Of a stretch of DNA of 64,000 bases, positions 51,888-63,643 are shown in pieces. The notes under the pieces were generated by a model that had not been told where the DNA came from, made no database searches, and saw only the letters and a list, made by a program, of their open reading frames with translations. This stretch comes from Parvibaculum sp046297875 (GTDB lineage: Bacteria; Pseudomonadota; Alphaproteobacteria; Parvibaculales; Parvibaculaceae), in NCBI RefSeq assembly GCF_046297875.1, contig NZ_JBKBHD010000001.1:2728001-2792000 (forward strand). Reading direction: 5' to 3'. Position 1 is the stretch's first letter; the number at the start of each line of letters is the position of its first letter. A program made the position numbers and the translations under genes.

Positions 51888-52310
51888 TCAGCCGACGATT
51901 TCTTCGTCCTTGAAGAAATACTTGATCTCTTCGGCAGCCGTTTCCGCGGCGTCGGAGCCGTGGACCGAGTTCGCCTCGATCGACTCGGCGAAGTCCTTGC
52001 GGATCGTGCCGGCATCGGCATTGGCCGGGTTCGTCGCGCCCATGACTTCGCGGTATTTCGCGATGGCGTTTTCGCCTTCGAGAACCTGGACCACGACCGG
52101 GCCCGAAATCATGAAGGAAACGAGATCGTTGAAGAAGGGGCGTTCCTTGTGGACCGCGTAGAAGCCTTCGGCCTGCGCCTTCGACATGTGGATGCGCTTC
52201 GAGGCGATGACCCGGAGGCCTGCGCTTTCGATGCGGTCGATGATCTTGCCGGTGATGTTCCGCCGGGTCGCGTCCGGCTTGATGATCGAGAAGGTCCGTT
52301 CGAGGGCCAT
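51888..52310 (-). CDS. ndk: Nucleoside diphosphate kinase
   Basis: Exchanges the terminal phosphate among nucleoside di- and triphosphates. The 140-residue protein from ATG 52310 starts MALERTFSIIKPDA and has the catalytic histidine in ANSVHGSDA. Other motifs: GATNPANADAGTIR. The frame is open back to 52409, but 52310 matches family length and has GGAAAG upstream. It diverges from the ABC-F gene and ends at a strong terminator. Confidence 0.98.
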   Translation of the reverse strand: MALERTFSIIKPDATRRNITGKIIDRIESAGLRVIASKRIHMSKAQAEGFYAVHKERPFFNDLVSFMISGPVVVQVLEGENAIAKYREVMGATNPANADAGTIRKDFAESIEANSVHGSDAAETAAEEIKYFFKDEEIVG

Positions 52311-52407
52311 GCTCAGCTTTCCCAAATTGTGCAGGTGGAAGATTTGGCGCGGTTTATAGCGGGGCTTGGTGACGCGGGCAACCGCGAGTGCTAAAAGCCC
52401 GCTCACC

Positions 52408-54315
52408 ATGCTTCATATCAACGATCTCACCTTCCGAATGGAGGGGCGCCTCCTCCTCGACCGGGTCACCGCGGCCATACCGCCGGGGCAGCGGACGGGC
52501 TTTGTCGGCCGCAACGGTACCGGCAAATCCACCCTTCTGAAGCTCATAACCGGGGAATACGGACCGGAAAGCGGTGGCATTTCCTATCCGAAGAACTGGC
52601 GGATCGGCATGGTCCGGCAGGAGGTGCTGGCCGGGCCGACCTCCCTGCTCGATACGGTGCTGGCCGCCGACAAGGAGCGGGCCTCGCTTCTGGAGGAAGC
52701 GGAGACCGCGACCGACCCCAACCGGATTGCCGAAATTCACATGCGGCTGGCCGATATGGGCGCCCATGCGGCCCCGGCCCGCGCAGCCACCATTCTCTCC
52801 GGCCTCGGCTTCGACGAGGCGGCGCAGGCCCGGCCCTGCTCGGATTTTTCGGGCGGCTGGCGGATGCGCGTGGCGCTGGCCGGTGTGCTCTTTTCCGAGC
52901 CCGACCTGCTGCTGCTCGACGAACCGACCAACTATCTCGATCTCGAAGGCACGATCTGGCTCGAGGACTATCTGCGGAGCTATCCCTATACGGTTCTCAT
53001 CGTCAGCCACGACAAGGACCTGCTCAACAATGTGGCGCAGAACATCCTGCATCTGGAGAACCAGAAGCTCACTTTCTATACCGGCAATTACGACCGCTTC
53101 GACAAGACGCGGCGCGAGAAGCTGATGCTTCAGCTGTCGATGAAGAAGAAGCAGGACGATGCGCGCCGCCACATGGAAAGCTTCATCGAGCGCTTCAAGG
53201 CGAAGGCCTCCAAGGCGCGGCAGGCACAAAGCCGCATGAAGGCGCTCGCGAAGATGGAGCCCATTGCCGATGTGCTGCAGGAGCGCGTGCTACCCTTCCA
53301 CTTCCCCGCGCCGGAAAAGCCGCTCGCCTCGCCGATCATCCGGCTTGAATATGCAAGCGTCGGCTATGAGCCGGACAAACCTGTTCTGAGCGGGCTCGAT
53401 CTCCGGATCGACCAGGACGACCGCATTGCGCTGCTTGGCGCGAACGGCAATGGCAAATCGACATTCGCGAAGCTCCTCTGCGACCGGCTGCGCGTGACGG
53501 CGGGGCATAAATATGTCTCGAAGAAGCTGCGCATCGCCTATTTCGCGCAGCACCAGCTCGACGAGCTCAATATGGGCGAGACGCCTTACGAGCATTTCCG
53601 CGAGCTGATGCCGGACGCGACGATCGCGCAGGTGCGCGCCCGCGCAGGCTTCTACGGCTTCGGCGCGGACAAGGCCGACACGAAGGTCGAGAAACTTTCA
53701 GGCGGCGAGAAGGCGCGGCTCCTCTTTGCCATTGCGACATTCGACAAGCCGCACATGATCATCCTCGACGAACCGACGAACCATCTGGACGTCGACAGCC
53801 GCGAGGCGCTCGTCATGGCGATCAACGAATATGACGGCGCGTTCATTCTGATTTCGCATGACCGGCATCTGGTGGAGACCTGCGCCGACCGGCTATGGCT
53901 CGTGGCGGACGGCACAGTCGCGCCTTATGACGGCGACCTCAACGACTACCGCAAATGGCTTCTCGATCCGGCACGGCGCATCAAGCCTCTGGTGGCGGAG
54001 GATGGCGAGGAAATCGTTGCCGAAGCGCCACGCGCGCAGGTGGACAAGCGAGAGGCTCGCCGCCTTGCCGCGCAGAAGCGCGAGCAGATTGCGCCACTGA
54101 AGAAGAAGGCGCAGGAAGCGGAAAAGGAAATCGCCCGGCTGCAGCAGGTCATCGCAACGCTCGATGCGAAGCTCGCGGAGCCGAAGGTCGCGGGCGATCC
54201 CGCCGCGATGGCCGCGACCGCGAAGGAGCGCGCCGACACGTTGAAGGCACTTGCCTCGGCCGAAGACAAATGGCTCGAAGCAAGCGCCGCCTACGAAGCA
54301 GCCGCGGCGGACTAA
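52408..54315 (+). CDS. ABC-F family ATPase (YheS-like)
   Basis: Soluble protein with two ABC domains and no membrane part; ABC-F proteins act on the ribosome. Walker A loops are GRNGTGKST (about residue 34) and GANGNGKST (about 350); signature motifs are SGGWRMRVALAG and LSGGEKARLL; Walker B regions are LLLLDEPTNYLD and MIILDEPTNHLD. A charged linker separates the halves and a coiled-coil C-terminal region (EKEIARLQQVIATLDAKL) ends it. The 635-residue length suits the YheS/Uup type. ATG 52408 is chosen; the stop overlaps the convergent MBL gene. Confidence 0.93.
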   Translation: MLHINDLTFRMEGRLLLDRVTAAIPPGQRTGFVGRNGTGKSTLLKLITGEYGPESGGISYPKNWRIGMVRQEVLAGPTSLLDTVLAADKERASLLEEAETATDPNRIAEIHMRLADMGAHAAPARAATILSGLGFDEAAQARPCSDFSGGWRMRVALAGVLFSEPDLLLLDEPTNYLDLEGTIWLEDYLRSYPYTVLIVSHDKDLLNNVAQNILHLENQKLTFYTGNYDRFDKTRREKLMLQLSMKKKQDDARRHMESFIERFKAKASKARQAQSRMKALAKMEPIADVLQERVLPFHFPAPEKPLASPIIRLEYASVGYEPDKPVLSGLDLRIDQDDRIALLGANGNGKSTFAKLLCDRLRVTAGHKYVSKKLRIAYFAQHQLDELNMGETPYEHFRELMPDATIAQVRARAGFYGFGADKADTKVEKLSGGEKARLLFAIATFDKPHMIILDEPTNHLDVDSREALVMAINEYDGAFILISHDRHLVETCADRLWLVADGTVAPYDGDLNDYRKWLLDPARRIKPLVAEDGEEIVAEAPRAQVDKREARRLAAQKREQIAPLKKKAQEAEKEIARLQQVIATLDAKLAEPKVAGDPAAMAATAKERADTLKALASAEDKWLEASAAYEAAAAD

Positions 54316-55241
54316 TCCGCCGTGAGCGAGAAACCTTCCGTCAATCGGCCGGCCTCGACAAGCTGGCCGACGATCTCGCCATCATGTCCCGGCACAATGG
54401 CGATTTCGGGTTCCGCTTCGCTCAATGCATGAAGCGCGGCAAGCTGGCCGAACACGGCCTTGCGATCCTCGTTCAGGAAGACCTGCGTGACGAGGCGGGC
54501 GCGCTGGCGCTGGGTCAGGATGTTGCGGTATTGCCAGGCGACATCGCCGACGAAAAGAAATTCGGAATAATCCTGCAGTTGCACATAGACCATCTGGCTG
54601 CCCGGCGTATGCCCCGGCGCCTCTATGAGAACGACGCCCGGCGCGATGACCATGAGTCTGTCATAGGCAAGCGGCACGAAACCGTCGAGCACGCCTTCTG
54701 CAAAACGCGCAGGCAAGCTGCGCCCCGGTTGCGACAATTGTTCTTCGGTCAGCTTCGTTTGCGGCAAGATGGCAGAAAGGTTCGGATGCTCGGTGATGCC
54801 GCCGATGTGATCCATATGTTCATGGGTGATAACGATGAGCGAGGCTTCCTCCATCGCCTTGTTCATCCGCTCGAATGCATCGGCGTTGAAGGCGGCGAGA
54901 TTGCTGCCGCCAAGCTCCTCGCTCAATGCCGTGTCGATGATGGCGCTCTTGTCGGGATAGACGAGGCGGAAGCTGTAGACCGGCATTTCGCGGCTCGACC
55001 AGCCGTCGCCCGCGACAATCGCCGTGGCAGGGAAGCTGAAAGATGCAACCCATTCGACCTCGACGCTCCGGGGCTTGTCGCCCGGCACGGCGGCCACGGC
55101 GCGGCGCACCTCGCCGATATCGAAGGCATATTCCGCATCGGACGGCATCGTGCTTTCGACGATGAACCAGTAATAGGCTGCACCGCCCACCACCAGCAGA
55201 ACACCGATAGCGCCAAGCACCACCTTCAACCATTTCGGCAT
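54312..55241 (-). CDS. Membrane-anchored MBL-fold hydrolase
   Basis: A 309-residue metallo-beta-lactamase-fold protein. One N-terminal membrane segment (VVLGAIGVLLVVGGAAYYWF) anchors it, probably facing the periplasm. The zinc motif HEHMDH is intact, followed by GHTPGS and PGHDGE, which supply further ligands. The substrate is unknown; such proteins include lactonases and phosphodiesterases. It ends four bases inside the ABC-F gene. Confidence 0.88.
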   Translation of the reverse strand: MPKWLKVVLGAIGVLLVVGGAAYYWFIVESTMPSDAEYAFDIGEVRRAVAAVPGDKPRSVEVEWVASFSFPATAIVAGDGWSSREMPVYSFRLVYPDKSAIIDTALSEELGGSNLAAFNADAFERMNKAMEEASLIVITHEHMDHIGGITEHPNLSAILPQTKLTEEQLSQPGRSLPARFAEGVLDGFVPLAYDRLMVIAPGVVLIEAPGHTPGSQMVYVQLQDYSEFLFVGDVAWQYRNILTQRQRARLVTQVFLNEDRKAVFGQLAALHALSEAEPEIAIVPGHDGEIVGQLVEAGRLTEGFSLTAD

Positions 55242-55338
55242 GATGTACCCCCCGTTTGATCCGCACGCATCATGAGCCAGAGGCCACAGGCGATCAATCT
55301 ATCTCAATTGAATAGCGATACGCCCAATTCCGTTGCAC

Positions 55339-55788
55339 TCAGGCCTTCTTTTCCCAGCGGCCCTGCTCGCTTTGCTGCCAGTAGGTTGCGTCATGGCCTT
55401 CGGCCTTGAGCCGCTTCCAGTGCTCGCGCGCCGTGCCGAGCGCTGCCTCGTCGCGCCCGTCGAACATCAGCACGCAGCGTTCATATGGGGTGAGATCGCC
55501 GGGCTCGGCTCCGTCCACAACAAAGAGAACATTGGCTCCATTGGGGTTTTCGTTCTCGACCGTCAGGAAGACAGGCTGGAGTTCGGCCGGTCCATCCTGC
55601 CTTGTGCCATGCGGCAAAAAACTGTCGTCGCTATAGGTCCAGAGGAGCGAATTGATCGCCTCCAGCCGCTCGGGGCCGCCGGCGCGCACGATAGCGCGCC
55701 AGCCGCGTTCGAGCGACTTCTCGAGAAGCTGCGGCAGCACCTTCTCGAGAGGTACGTTCTGTAAGTGATAGAACAGGACTTCCGTCAC
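55339..55788 (-). CDS. holC: DNA polymerase III chi subunit
   Basis: Clamp-loader accessory protein that contacts SSB. The 149-residue protein starts MTEVLFYHLQN and includes RGWRAIVRAGGPERLEAIN, LWTYSDDSFLPHGT and the family DGR followed by the C-terminal ALGTAREHWKRLKAEGH. It follows pepA by nine bases on the same strand, the standard pepA-holC order. Confidence 0.95.
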   Translation of the reverse strand: MTEVLFYHLQNVPLEKVLPQLLEKSLERGWRAIVRAGGPERLEAINSLLWTYSDDSFLPHGTRQDGPAELQPVFLTVENENPNGANVLFVVDGAEPGDLTPYERCVLMFDGRDEAALGTAREHWKRLKAEGHDATYWQQSEQGRWEKKA

Positions 55789-55797
55789 CCCTCACCT

Positions 55798-57291
<1,494 letters not shown>

Positions 57292-57540
57292 TTCAGGGCC
57301 TCTCCAGTTTGTCCCCGGCACCAGAACCGGGCATTGAACTCCGCAGACAGGGCCGGATCGTGTCCGGCCCCAGCCTTTTCCCCAGCGGCAAAATGGGATA
57401 ACCCTTTCCTGCAGCGCCTCGGGACTCCGTTGCGTATCCTAAACCAATCGGCGCCTGTTGAAAGCCGCCGATACAAGACCTTGCCGGCTGCCCCCGAAGC
57501 GGGCGCCCGGATGCGCCGAAGCGTCGAGGAAGCCGTATTC

Positions 57541-58704
57541 ATGCCGACGAAACTGTCGAGATACCTGTTTCTGCAGACGCTGGGACCGTTCCTCGTGGCG
57601 AGCTTCGTGCTCACAGGCATCATCTGGCTGACGCAGGCGCTGCGGATGCTCGACGTTCTCATTACCCAGGGGCAGACCCTTCTTACCTTCTTTGAACTGA
57701 CGGCGCTCGCCTTGCCCGGCACCCTGATGATCGTGCTGCCGGTATCGCTGTTTTGCGCAGTGCTCTACGCGCTCAACAAGCTGATCGGAGATAGCGAAGT
57801 CGTGGTGATGTATGCAGCGGGTGTCAGCCGTGCGCGGATTGCCATGCCCATCATCGCCGTCGCCACCGTCACATCGCTCCTTATCCTTTCCTTCTCTGTC
57901 TATGTGGCACCGGCGGGCCTGCGGGAACTGAGAACCCGGCTCTTCGAAATTCGCAGCGATGTCGCGACCGCCATGATACGCGAGGGCATGTTCAACAATC
58001 CGGCGCAGGGGCTCACCGTCTATGTCCGCGAGCGGCATTCCGACGGGTCTACGCACGGCATTCTGGTTCACGACGGGCGCAATCCAAAAGAACCGATCAC
58101 CTATATGGCGGAGTCGGGCAGCCTGATCGACCAAGGCGACGGCTTGCTGTTCGTCATGTTCAACGGAAGCATCCAGCGTGTCTCACGAGAGGGCAACTCG
58201 ACGAACCCTGCAACCATTCTCTATTTCGACAAATATACCTACGACCTTTCGCAATATATGGACGACCGGCAGACAGTGACATTCGAAAGCCGGGAGAGAT
58301 ACTTCCGCGAACTCATCAACCCGCAGGCCGACGACGCCTATGCACAGATGAACCGCACAAAGTTTTTGGCCGATGCGAATGAGCGGCTCGTCGAAGGACT
58401 CTATCCTGTAACACTTGCATTGATTGCACTCGCGGCCCTGCTGCCCGCGCCGTTCAGCCGCAGGGGGTATGCCGCCCGCCTTGCCATTGCGGCGGCGGCT
58501 GCACTTGGCGTCAGGATCGCCGGTTTTGCGATAGCCAATGCCGCCACGCAGGATCTTCGCCTCGTGCCGATCATGTATCTTCTGCCGATCGGCGTAAGCG
58601 GCATATGCATCGCAATAATCGCCGGCACCCGTTTCGACCAGGCGTGGCATTCTACCCAACGCAGACTTTTCAGACGCTTCGGGAAGGAGGGGTCAACACA
58701 ATGA
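57541..58704 (+). CDS. lptF: LPS export ABC transporter permease LptF
   Basis: With LptG forms the inner-membrane part of LptB2FG, which extracts LPS from the inner membrane. The 387-residue protein has the membrane segments FLVASFVLTGIIWLTQAL and TLMIVLPVSLFCAVLYAL near the N-terminus, a periplasmic jellyroll part, and two or three C-terminal segments. GAGGAAG lies about ten bases before ATG 57541; an upstream in-frame extension is unlikely. Its stop overlaps the lptG start as ATGA. Confidence 0.96.
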   Translation: MPTKLSRYLFLQTLGPFLVASFVLTGIIWLTQALRMLDVLITQGQTLLTFFELTALALPGTLMIVLPVSLFCAVLYALNKLIGDSEVVVMYAAGVSRARIAMPIIAVATVTSLLILSFSVYVAPAGLRELRTRLFEIRSDVATAMIREGMFNNPAQGLTVYVRERHSDGSTHGILVHDGRNPKEPITYMAESGSLIDQGDGLLFVMFNGSIQRVSREGNSTNPATILYFDKYTYDLSQYMDDRQTVTFESRERYFRELINPQADDAYAQMNRTKFLADANERLVEGLYPVTLALIALAALLPAPFSRRGYAARLAIAAAAALGVRIAGFAIANAATQDLRLVPIMYLLPIGVSGICIAIIAGTRFDQAWHSTQRRLFRRFGKEGSTQ

Positions 58705-59795
58705 ACCTTTCCTGGACGCTGTCGATTTACCTCGCCAGACAGTTTTTAACCGTTGTTCTCCTGACTTTCGGGATCTTCGTCGCACTCATTTACATCATCG
58801 AGCTTGTAGAGCTTTTGCGGCGTGGCGCCGGAAAACCCGGTGTTACCTTCGACCTCCTGGCGCTGATGGCGCTGATGGAGGTGCCGAGAAACGGATCGCG
58901 GACGCTGCCTTTTGCCGTTCTTTTCGGCGGCATGGCGGCATTCTTGAATCTCAGCCGCAACAACGAGCTTGTGGTGGCGCGTGCGGCCGGTGTTTCGGTC
59001 TGGCAATTCATTGCGCCGGCGCTCGCGGTCGCATTCATCTTGGGTGCGTTTGTCATCACCGTTTACAACCCTGTGGCATCGACCCTTACCGCGCGCTTTG
59101 GACAGCTCGAAACCCGGTATCTCGAGCAGCGCACGAGCTTCGTCACCGTATCGGCAAACGGGCTCTGGCTTCGTCAGGCCGATCCGCAAGGACAGTCGGT
59201 TATTCACGCGCAACGCATCGATGGAACCGGCTTCTCCATCAGCGGCGTCACGATCTATCTCTATGGCAACGGCAACGATTTCATGGGCCGGATCGATGCG
59301 CGGACAGCCGCGCTCAGGCCCGGCTACTGGGAGTTGACGGATGTCTGGGCGCTGATGGTGGGCGACCAGCCGCGGCGATACGAGACTTACCAGCAGGAAA
59401 CCTCGCTGACCGAGCAGCAGATCGAGGAAAGTTTTGCCCGCGAGGAGACGATTTCCTTCTGGGACCTCCCCCATTTCATTGCGACGGCCGAGGCGGCCGG
59501 CTTCTCCGCCCGGCGGTATCACATCTATTTTCATCAACTTCTGGCCACGCCTGCCATGCTCTGCACCATGGTGCTGGTGGCCGCGGTCTTTTCCATGCGC
59601 GTTACCCGCATGGGCGGCATGCTGACCATGGTCATCGGCGGCATTGCCGCCGGTTTTGTGGTCTTTTTCCTGGGCAATTTGTCGCTTGCGCTGGGCCTTT
59701 CAGGCATTTTGCCGAGCCCGCTCGCAGCCTGGGCACCTTCCATCGTGGTGATGCTTTTAGGTCTTGCGGTTCTCTTTCACCTCGAAGACGGTTAG
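58701..59795 (+). CDS. lptG: LPS export ABC transporter permease LptG
   Basis: Partner of LptF; 364 residues. N-terminal membrane segments (FLTVVLLTFGIFVALIYIIE) precede the family pattern VPRNGSRTLPFAVLFGGM. A periplasmic domain and C-terminal segments (VVLMLLGLAVLFH-type ending) follow. ATG 58701 overlaps the lptF stop by four bases and has GGAGGGG upstream, so expression is coupled. lptD follows after 79 bases. Confidence 0.96.
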   Translation: MNLSWTLSIYLARQFLTVVLLTFGIFVALIYIIELVELLRRGAGKPGVTFDLLALMALMEVPRNGSRTLPFAVLFGGMAAFLNLSRNNELVVARAAGVSVWQFIAPALAVAFILGAFVITVYNPVASTLTARFGQLETRYLEQRTSFVTVSANGLWLRQADPQGQSVIHAQRIDGTGFSISGVTIYLYGNGNDFMGRIDARTAALRPGYWELTDVWALMVGDQPRRYETYQQETSLTEQQIEESFAREETISFWDLPHFIATAEAAGFSARRYHIYFHQLLATPAMLCTMVLVAAVFSMRVTRMGGMLTMVIGGIAAGFVVFFLGNLSLALGLSGILPSPLAAWAPSIVVMLLGLAVLFHLEDG

Positions 59796-59874
59796 AAATC
59801 GAGTTCATGCCTGCCGTGTCAGGCGATTCTCATGTGCAGCCGGGGGGCGGGCAAAGGTGGTCCAAGGGGTTTCG

Positions 59875-62079
59875 ATGGGTTCAGGGGGGGTGCGGCGCGG
59901 CGTTCTGCTGGCAGTGGCAACCGTGTTCACGGCCCTTTTTGCGCATCCGGCAAGTGCCCAAGATGCTCCGCCCCGGCAGGCGGCCTTTCCCCAGTCCGGG
60001 GAAGTGCTCATGCAGGCTGACGAGCTTACCTATGACCGCGAATCCGGGGTGGTCACGGCTTCAGGCAATGTGGAATTGGCCTATGGCGAGCGTGTGCTGC
60101 TTGCCGACCGGGTGACCTACGACGAAAAGACGGGTGTCGTGAAGGCGGATGGCAACGTCGCGCTGCTCGACCCGCAAGGCGATGTTGCCTTTGCCGATCA
60201 ACTGATCTTGCGCAATGAAATGCGCGATGGCGTCATCGATACGTTACGAGTGCTGCTGTCCGACAATTCGCGGATGGCAGGATCGAGCGTCGTGCGGAGC
60301 GGCGGCAATATGACGACGCTTCACCGCGGCGTCTACACGGCCTGCGACATATGCGAAGAAAAGGGGCATACCAAGCCGCTCTGGCAGATAAAGGCCTTCC
60401 GCGTCATCCATAATCAGGAAGAAAAGCGGATCATCTACGAAGACGCCTTCATCGAATTCTTCGGCATTCCGGTCTTCTACATTCCGTACTTTTCGCAGCC
60501 CGATCCGACGGTAAAGAGGCAATCCGGCTTCCTGCCGCCCAGCCTTTCCAGTTCAACGGAGCTTGGGCAGCAGGTCGAAATTCCCTATTACTGGGCGATC
60601 AGCCCCGACAAGGACGTCACTCTCATTCCGCGATTCACGACGAAGGAAGGCACAGTCTATCAGGGCGAATACCGGCAGCGCTTCGAAAGCGGGCAGATCG
60701 GGATGTTCGGAACGGCGACATGGCCCGAAACTCGCACCCCCGGGACACCTGCGGACGACAGCTTCCGTGGCAGCCTGTTCGGCGACGGCCGGTTCCGCAT
60801 TGACGAAAACTGGAGCTGGGGTTTCCGCTCGGAACTAACGACCGACGACACCTATCTTCGCAAATACGGACTGTCCGGCGCAACGGACCTCATCAGCAAT
60901 ATCAATGCGAGCTACGCCGAAGGCCGAAACAGCTTTACGGCCGATGCCTATTATTTCCAGGGACTGCTCGCGACCGACAGCGCTGACACGACACCCTGGG
61001 TCGCCCCCATACTTCAATACAATTACTCCCACCCCGAGCAGTTCTGGGGTGGCCGCGTCGGCTTTTCCGCCAATGCGATGGTTCTCGAGCGCAAGGTTGG
61101 CGCGAAGTCACGGCGTATTTCCAGCACCATCAGCTGGGATCGCCGCGATACGACGCGCGACGGCTTTGTGCTTCATTACTTCGCCAATCTGCGCGGCGAC
61201 ATCTATTCAGTCGAGGATGTACCCAATCCGGCGCTGCCCGGTACGAATTTTGACACGGCGACGATTGCGCGCGGCTTGCCGACTATCGGGGCGGAGTGGA
61301 GCTACCCGCTCATCCGTGCCGAAGGCGGGACGCGCCACGTGTTCGAGCCGATCGTGCAGGTCATCTATTCGCCGAATGTCGGCAATACGGTCGAGATTCC
61401 GAACGAGGATTCATTGAGCTTCGAGTTCGACGACACAAATCTGTTTTCGGACAACCGCTTCACCGGCCTCGATCAATGGGAAACCGGCGCGCGGGCCAAT
61501 GTCGGGTTTCGCTATTCCATCTTCACCGCAGACGGTGGACAGGCAAATGCCATGTTCGGGCAGAGTTTCCGCATCGAGGACAACCAGAGTCTGGCAGCCC
61601 CAACTGGGCTCAGGGATCAGTCGTCCGACTATGTCGGCCGGATTATGGTGTCTCCAAACAAGGATTACATGGCGGTCTACCGCTTCCGCCTTGATGATGA
61701 ACGCTACAAGATCCGCCGTAACGAAGTGTCGTTAATGGGGCGCGAAGGCCCTGTCATGGCCGAACTCGGCTATGCTTATTTCGCGGCGGACCAGACGCTG
61801 GCCTTCCAGCCGCGCGAAGAAATCTATGCCGGCAGCGTGGTCAATCTGAGCGAGTATTGGCGCGTTTTCGGACAGGTCAGGCGCGATCTTGCGAACAGCC
61901 GGTCGGTCTCCAACCGGATCGGTATCGGTTATGAGGACGAATGCATCGACGTGTCGCTCGGCTATTCTCAATCCTTCTACCGCGATCGCGACATCGAGCC
62001 CGACCGCGCCATCGTCCTGAGAATCACGCTCAAGACACTGGGTTCGGCCAGCGCATCGGGGTCGGTCGACTCGAATTAG
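59875..62079 (+). CDS. lptD: LPS-assembly outer-membrane protein LptD
   Basis: Forms the outer-membrane barrel that inserts LPS on the surface. The 734-residue protein has a signal peptide (LLAVATVFTALFAHPASAQ), an N-terminal OstA/LptA-like jellyroll (about 40-190, LTYDRESGVVTASGNVEL), and a barrel domain of about 500 residues ending in GYSQSFYRDRDIEPDR. Cysteines at ACDIC and DECIDVS could form the disulfides that E. coli LptD needs; SurA and a DsbA-like protein are encoded in this window. ATG 59875 has AAGGGG close upstream. Confidence 0.96.
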   Translation: MGSGGVRRGVLLAVATVFTALFAHPASAQDAPPRQAAFPQSGEVLMQADELTYDRESGVVTASGNVELAYGERVLLADRVTYDEKTGVVKADGNVALLDPQGDVAFADQLILRNEMRDGVIDTLRVLLSDNSRMAGSSVVRSGGNMTTLHRGVYTACDICEEKGHTKPLWQIKAFRVIHNQEEKRIIYEDAFIEFFGIPVFYIPYFSQPDPTVKRQSGFLPPSLSSSTELGQQVEIPYYWAISPDKDVTLIPRFTTKEGTVYQGEYRQRFESGQIGMFGTATWPETRTPGTPADDSFRGSLFGDGRFRIDENWSWGFRSELTTDDTYLRKYGLSGATDLISNINASYAEGRNSFTADAYYFQGLLATDSADTTPWVAPILQYNYSHPEQFWGGRVGFSANAMVLERKVGAKSRRISSTISWDRRDTTRDGFVLHYFANLRGDIYSVEDVPNPALPGTNFDTATIARGLPTIGAEWSYPLIRAEGGTRHVFEPIVQVIYSPNVGNTVEIPNEDSLSFEFDDTNLFSDNRFTGLDQWETGARANVGFRYSIFTADGGQANAMFGQSFRIEDNQSLAAPTGLRDQSSDYVGRIMVSPNKDYMAVYRFRLDDERYKIRRNEVSLMGREGPVMAELGYAYFAADQTLAFQPREEIYAGSVVNLSEYWRVFGQVRRDLANSRSVSNRIGIGYEDECIDVSLGYSQSFYRDRDIEPDRAIVLRITLKTLGSASASGSVDSN

Positions 62080-62227
62080 CCGCGTCATCGAGAAGCCGCC
62101 TCAAACCGCTGAAAAAGGCAGGATTTTCGCAATATTTGGCTGGTTGATTGGGCCCCTGTTTCAAGTATTCTGTCGGCCCGACGGAGCTGGCAAGCGGAGG
62201 GCTGTTCGCCCCCACAAGAAAGACGCG

Positions 62228-63580
62228 ATGACCCCTACTGAAAACGACGCATTCCCCGTGCCGAAAGGCATTTTGCGGCTTTCCCGCCTGGTTCCAGTTG
62301 CCGCCCTGTTCGCCGGGCTTGCGACGCTCCCCGCCGCATCTGCGGTCGCGCAGACGGCGCCTGGGCCCGCGCCATCCGTGACCATGACGTCTGACACGCA
62401 GGGCATCGCGGCTGTCGTCAACGATCTTGTCATCTCCTCCTACGACCTCGATCAGCGCGTCAAGCTGGTGCTGCTCAGCTCAGGCATCCCGAACACATCC
62501 GAAAATATCGGGCGCATCCGCGGGCAGGTGCTTCGCTCTCTGGTGGACGAATATCTGAAAGCGCAAGAAGCCGGTCGCCTGAACATTACCGTTTCCCAGG
62601 AAGAGGTGGACGAAGCGTTCCGGCGTATCGCGCAGCGCTCGAACATGACGCCGGACCAGATTACCGAGACGCTAAAGGAGGGCGGCATCTCGCGGGCGAC
62701 CCTCGAGCAGCAAATTCGGGTGGACATGGCATGGAACCGGGCCATGCAGCAGCGCTTTGGCCCAATGGTGACTGTCGGCGAAAATGAGATCAACGAAGTG
62801 ATGCGCCGTCTGCAGGAGGAAGCCGGGGAGCCGCGTTATCTGGTTTCCGAAATATTGATCTCGTTCGACAATCCGGGGCATGCAGACGAAATTTCCGCCG
62901 GTGCACAGCGTCTGGCTGACCAAATCCGTCAGGGGGCTCCCTTCGAAGCCGTTGCACGGCAATTCAGCCAGTCCGCTTCGGCGGCCAATGGCGGCGACAT
63001 TGGTTGGGTTCATTCAAGCCAGTTGCCTGAAGGTGTGCGGGAAGTCGTGACGCAAATGCAGCCCGACATGGTGTCCGACCCAATCCGTACGCTGAACGGC
63101 TTCTACATCATTGCGTTGCGGGCGATGCAATCCGGCACAGGCGCCGACCCGATGCGCGATCAATACCAGTTGATGCAGGTGCTCCTTCCGCTTACGCCGG
63201 ATGCGGACCCGCAAGCCGTCAACCGCAGGGCGCGCGAAGTGAACGAGTTCCGCAACAGCATTTCGTCGTGTGACGACGCCGAGCAGCAGATCAAGAAATA
63301 TGTGAGCGGCGTTGCCAGTCCTCGCCAGCAGGCAATTGCCGGGCAGCTCGATCCGCGCGTCAGGCAGGCCATCGCCGGCGTGCCCGTCGGCAAGGCAAGC
63401 GAACCTATCCGTTCCGATCGCGGCGTCGAGATGATTGTCGTTTGCGGGCACCGGGCGGCAGAAGGCGAAATGCCGACACGCGAGCAGATCGACAATACGC
63501 TTTTCGAGCAGCAGCTTTCGATGATGAGCCGTCGCCATCTGCGCGATCTGCGCCGTGATGCGGTTGTCGTCTATCGCTAA
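62228..63580 (+). CDS. surA: Periplasmic peptidyl-prolyl isomerase/chaperone SurA
   Basis: Chaperone for outer-membrane proteins, including LptD. From ATG 62228 it has 450 residues: a signal peptide (LFAGLATLPAASAVAQ), a SurA_N chaperone domain (about 60-190) and one parvulin-type PPIase domain (about 200-300, with SQSASAANGGDIGWV). E. coli SurA has two PPIase domains; only one is clear here, as usual in alphaproteobacteria. It follows lptD by about 150 bases, and pdxA follows it. Confidence 0.94.
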   Translation: MTPTENDAFPVPKGILRLSRLVPVAALFAGLATLPAASAVAQTAPGPAPSVTMTSDTQGIAAVVNDLVISSYDLDQRVKLVLLSSGIPNTSENIGRIRGQVLRSLVDEYLKAQEAGRLNITVSQEEVDEAFRRIAQRSNMTPDQITETLKEGGISRATLEQQIRVDMAWNRAMQQRFGPMVTVGENEINEVMRRLQEEAGEPRYLVSEILISFDNPGHADEISAGAQRLADQIRQGAPFEAVARQFSQSASAANGGDIGWVHSSQLPEGVREVVTQMQPDMVSDPIRTLNGFYIIALRAMQSGTGADPMRDQYQLMQVLLPLTPDADPQAVNRRAREVNEFRNSISSCDDAEQQIKKYVSGVASPRQQAIAGQLDPRVRQAIAGVPVGKASEPIRSDRGVEMIVVCGHRAAEGEMPTREQIDNTLFEQQLSMMSRRHLRDLRRDAVVVYR

Positions 63581-63643
63581 TTTCCGCACCACCGGCCCAA
63601 CTTCCGGCATGGCCGACCTAGGCTGGTACAGACGGTGGAAAGC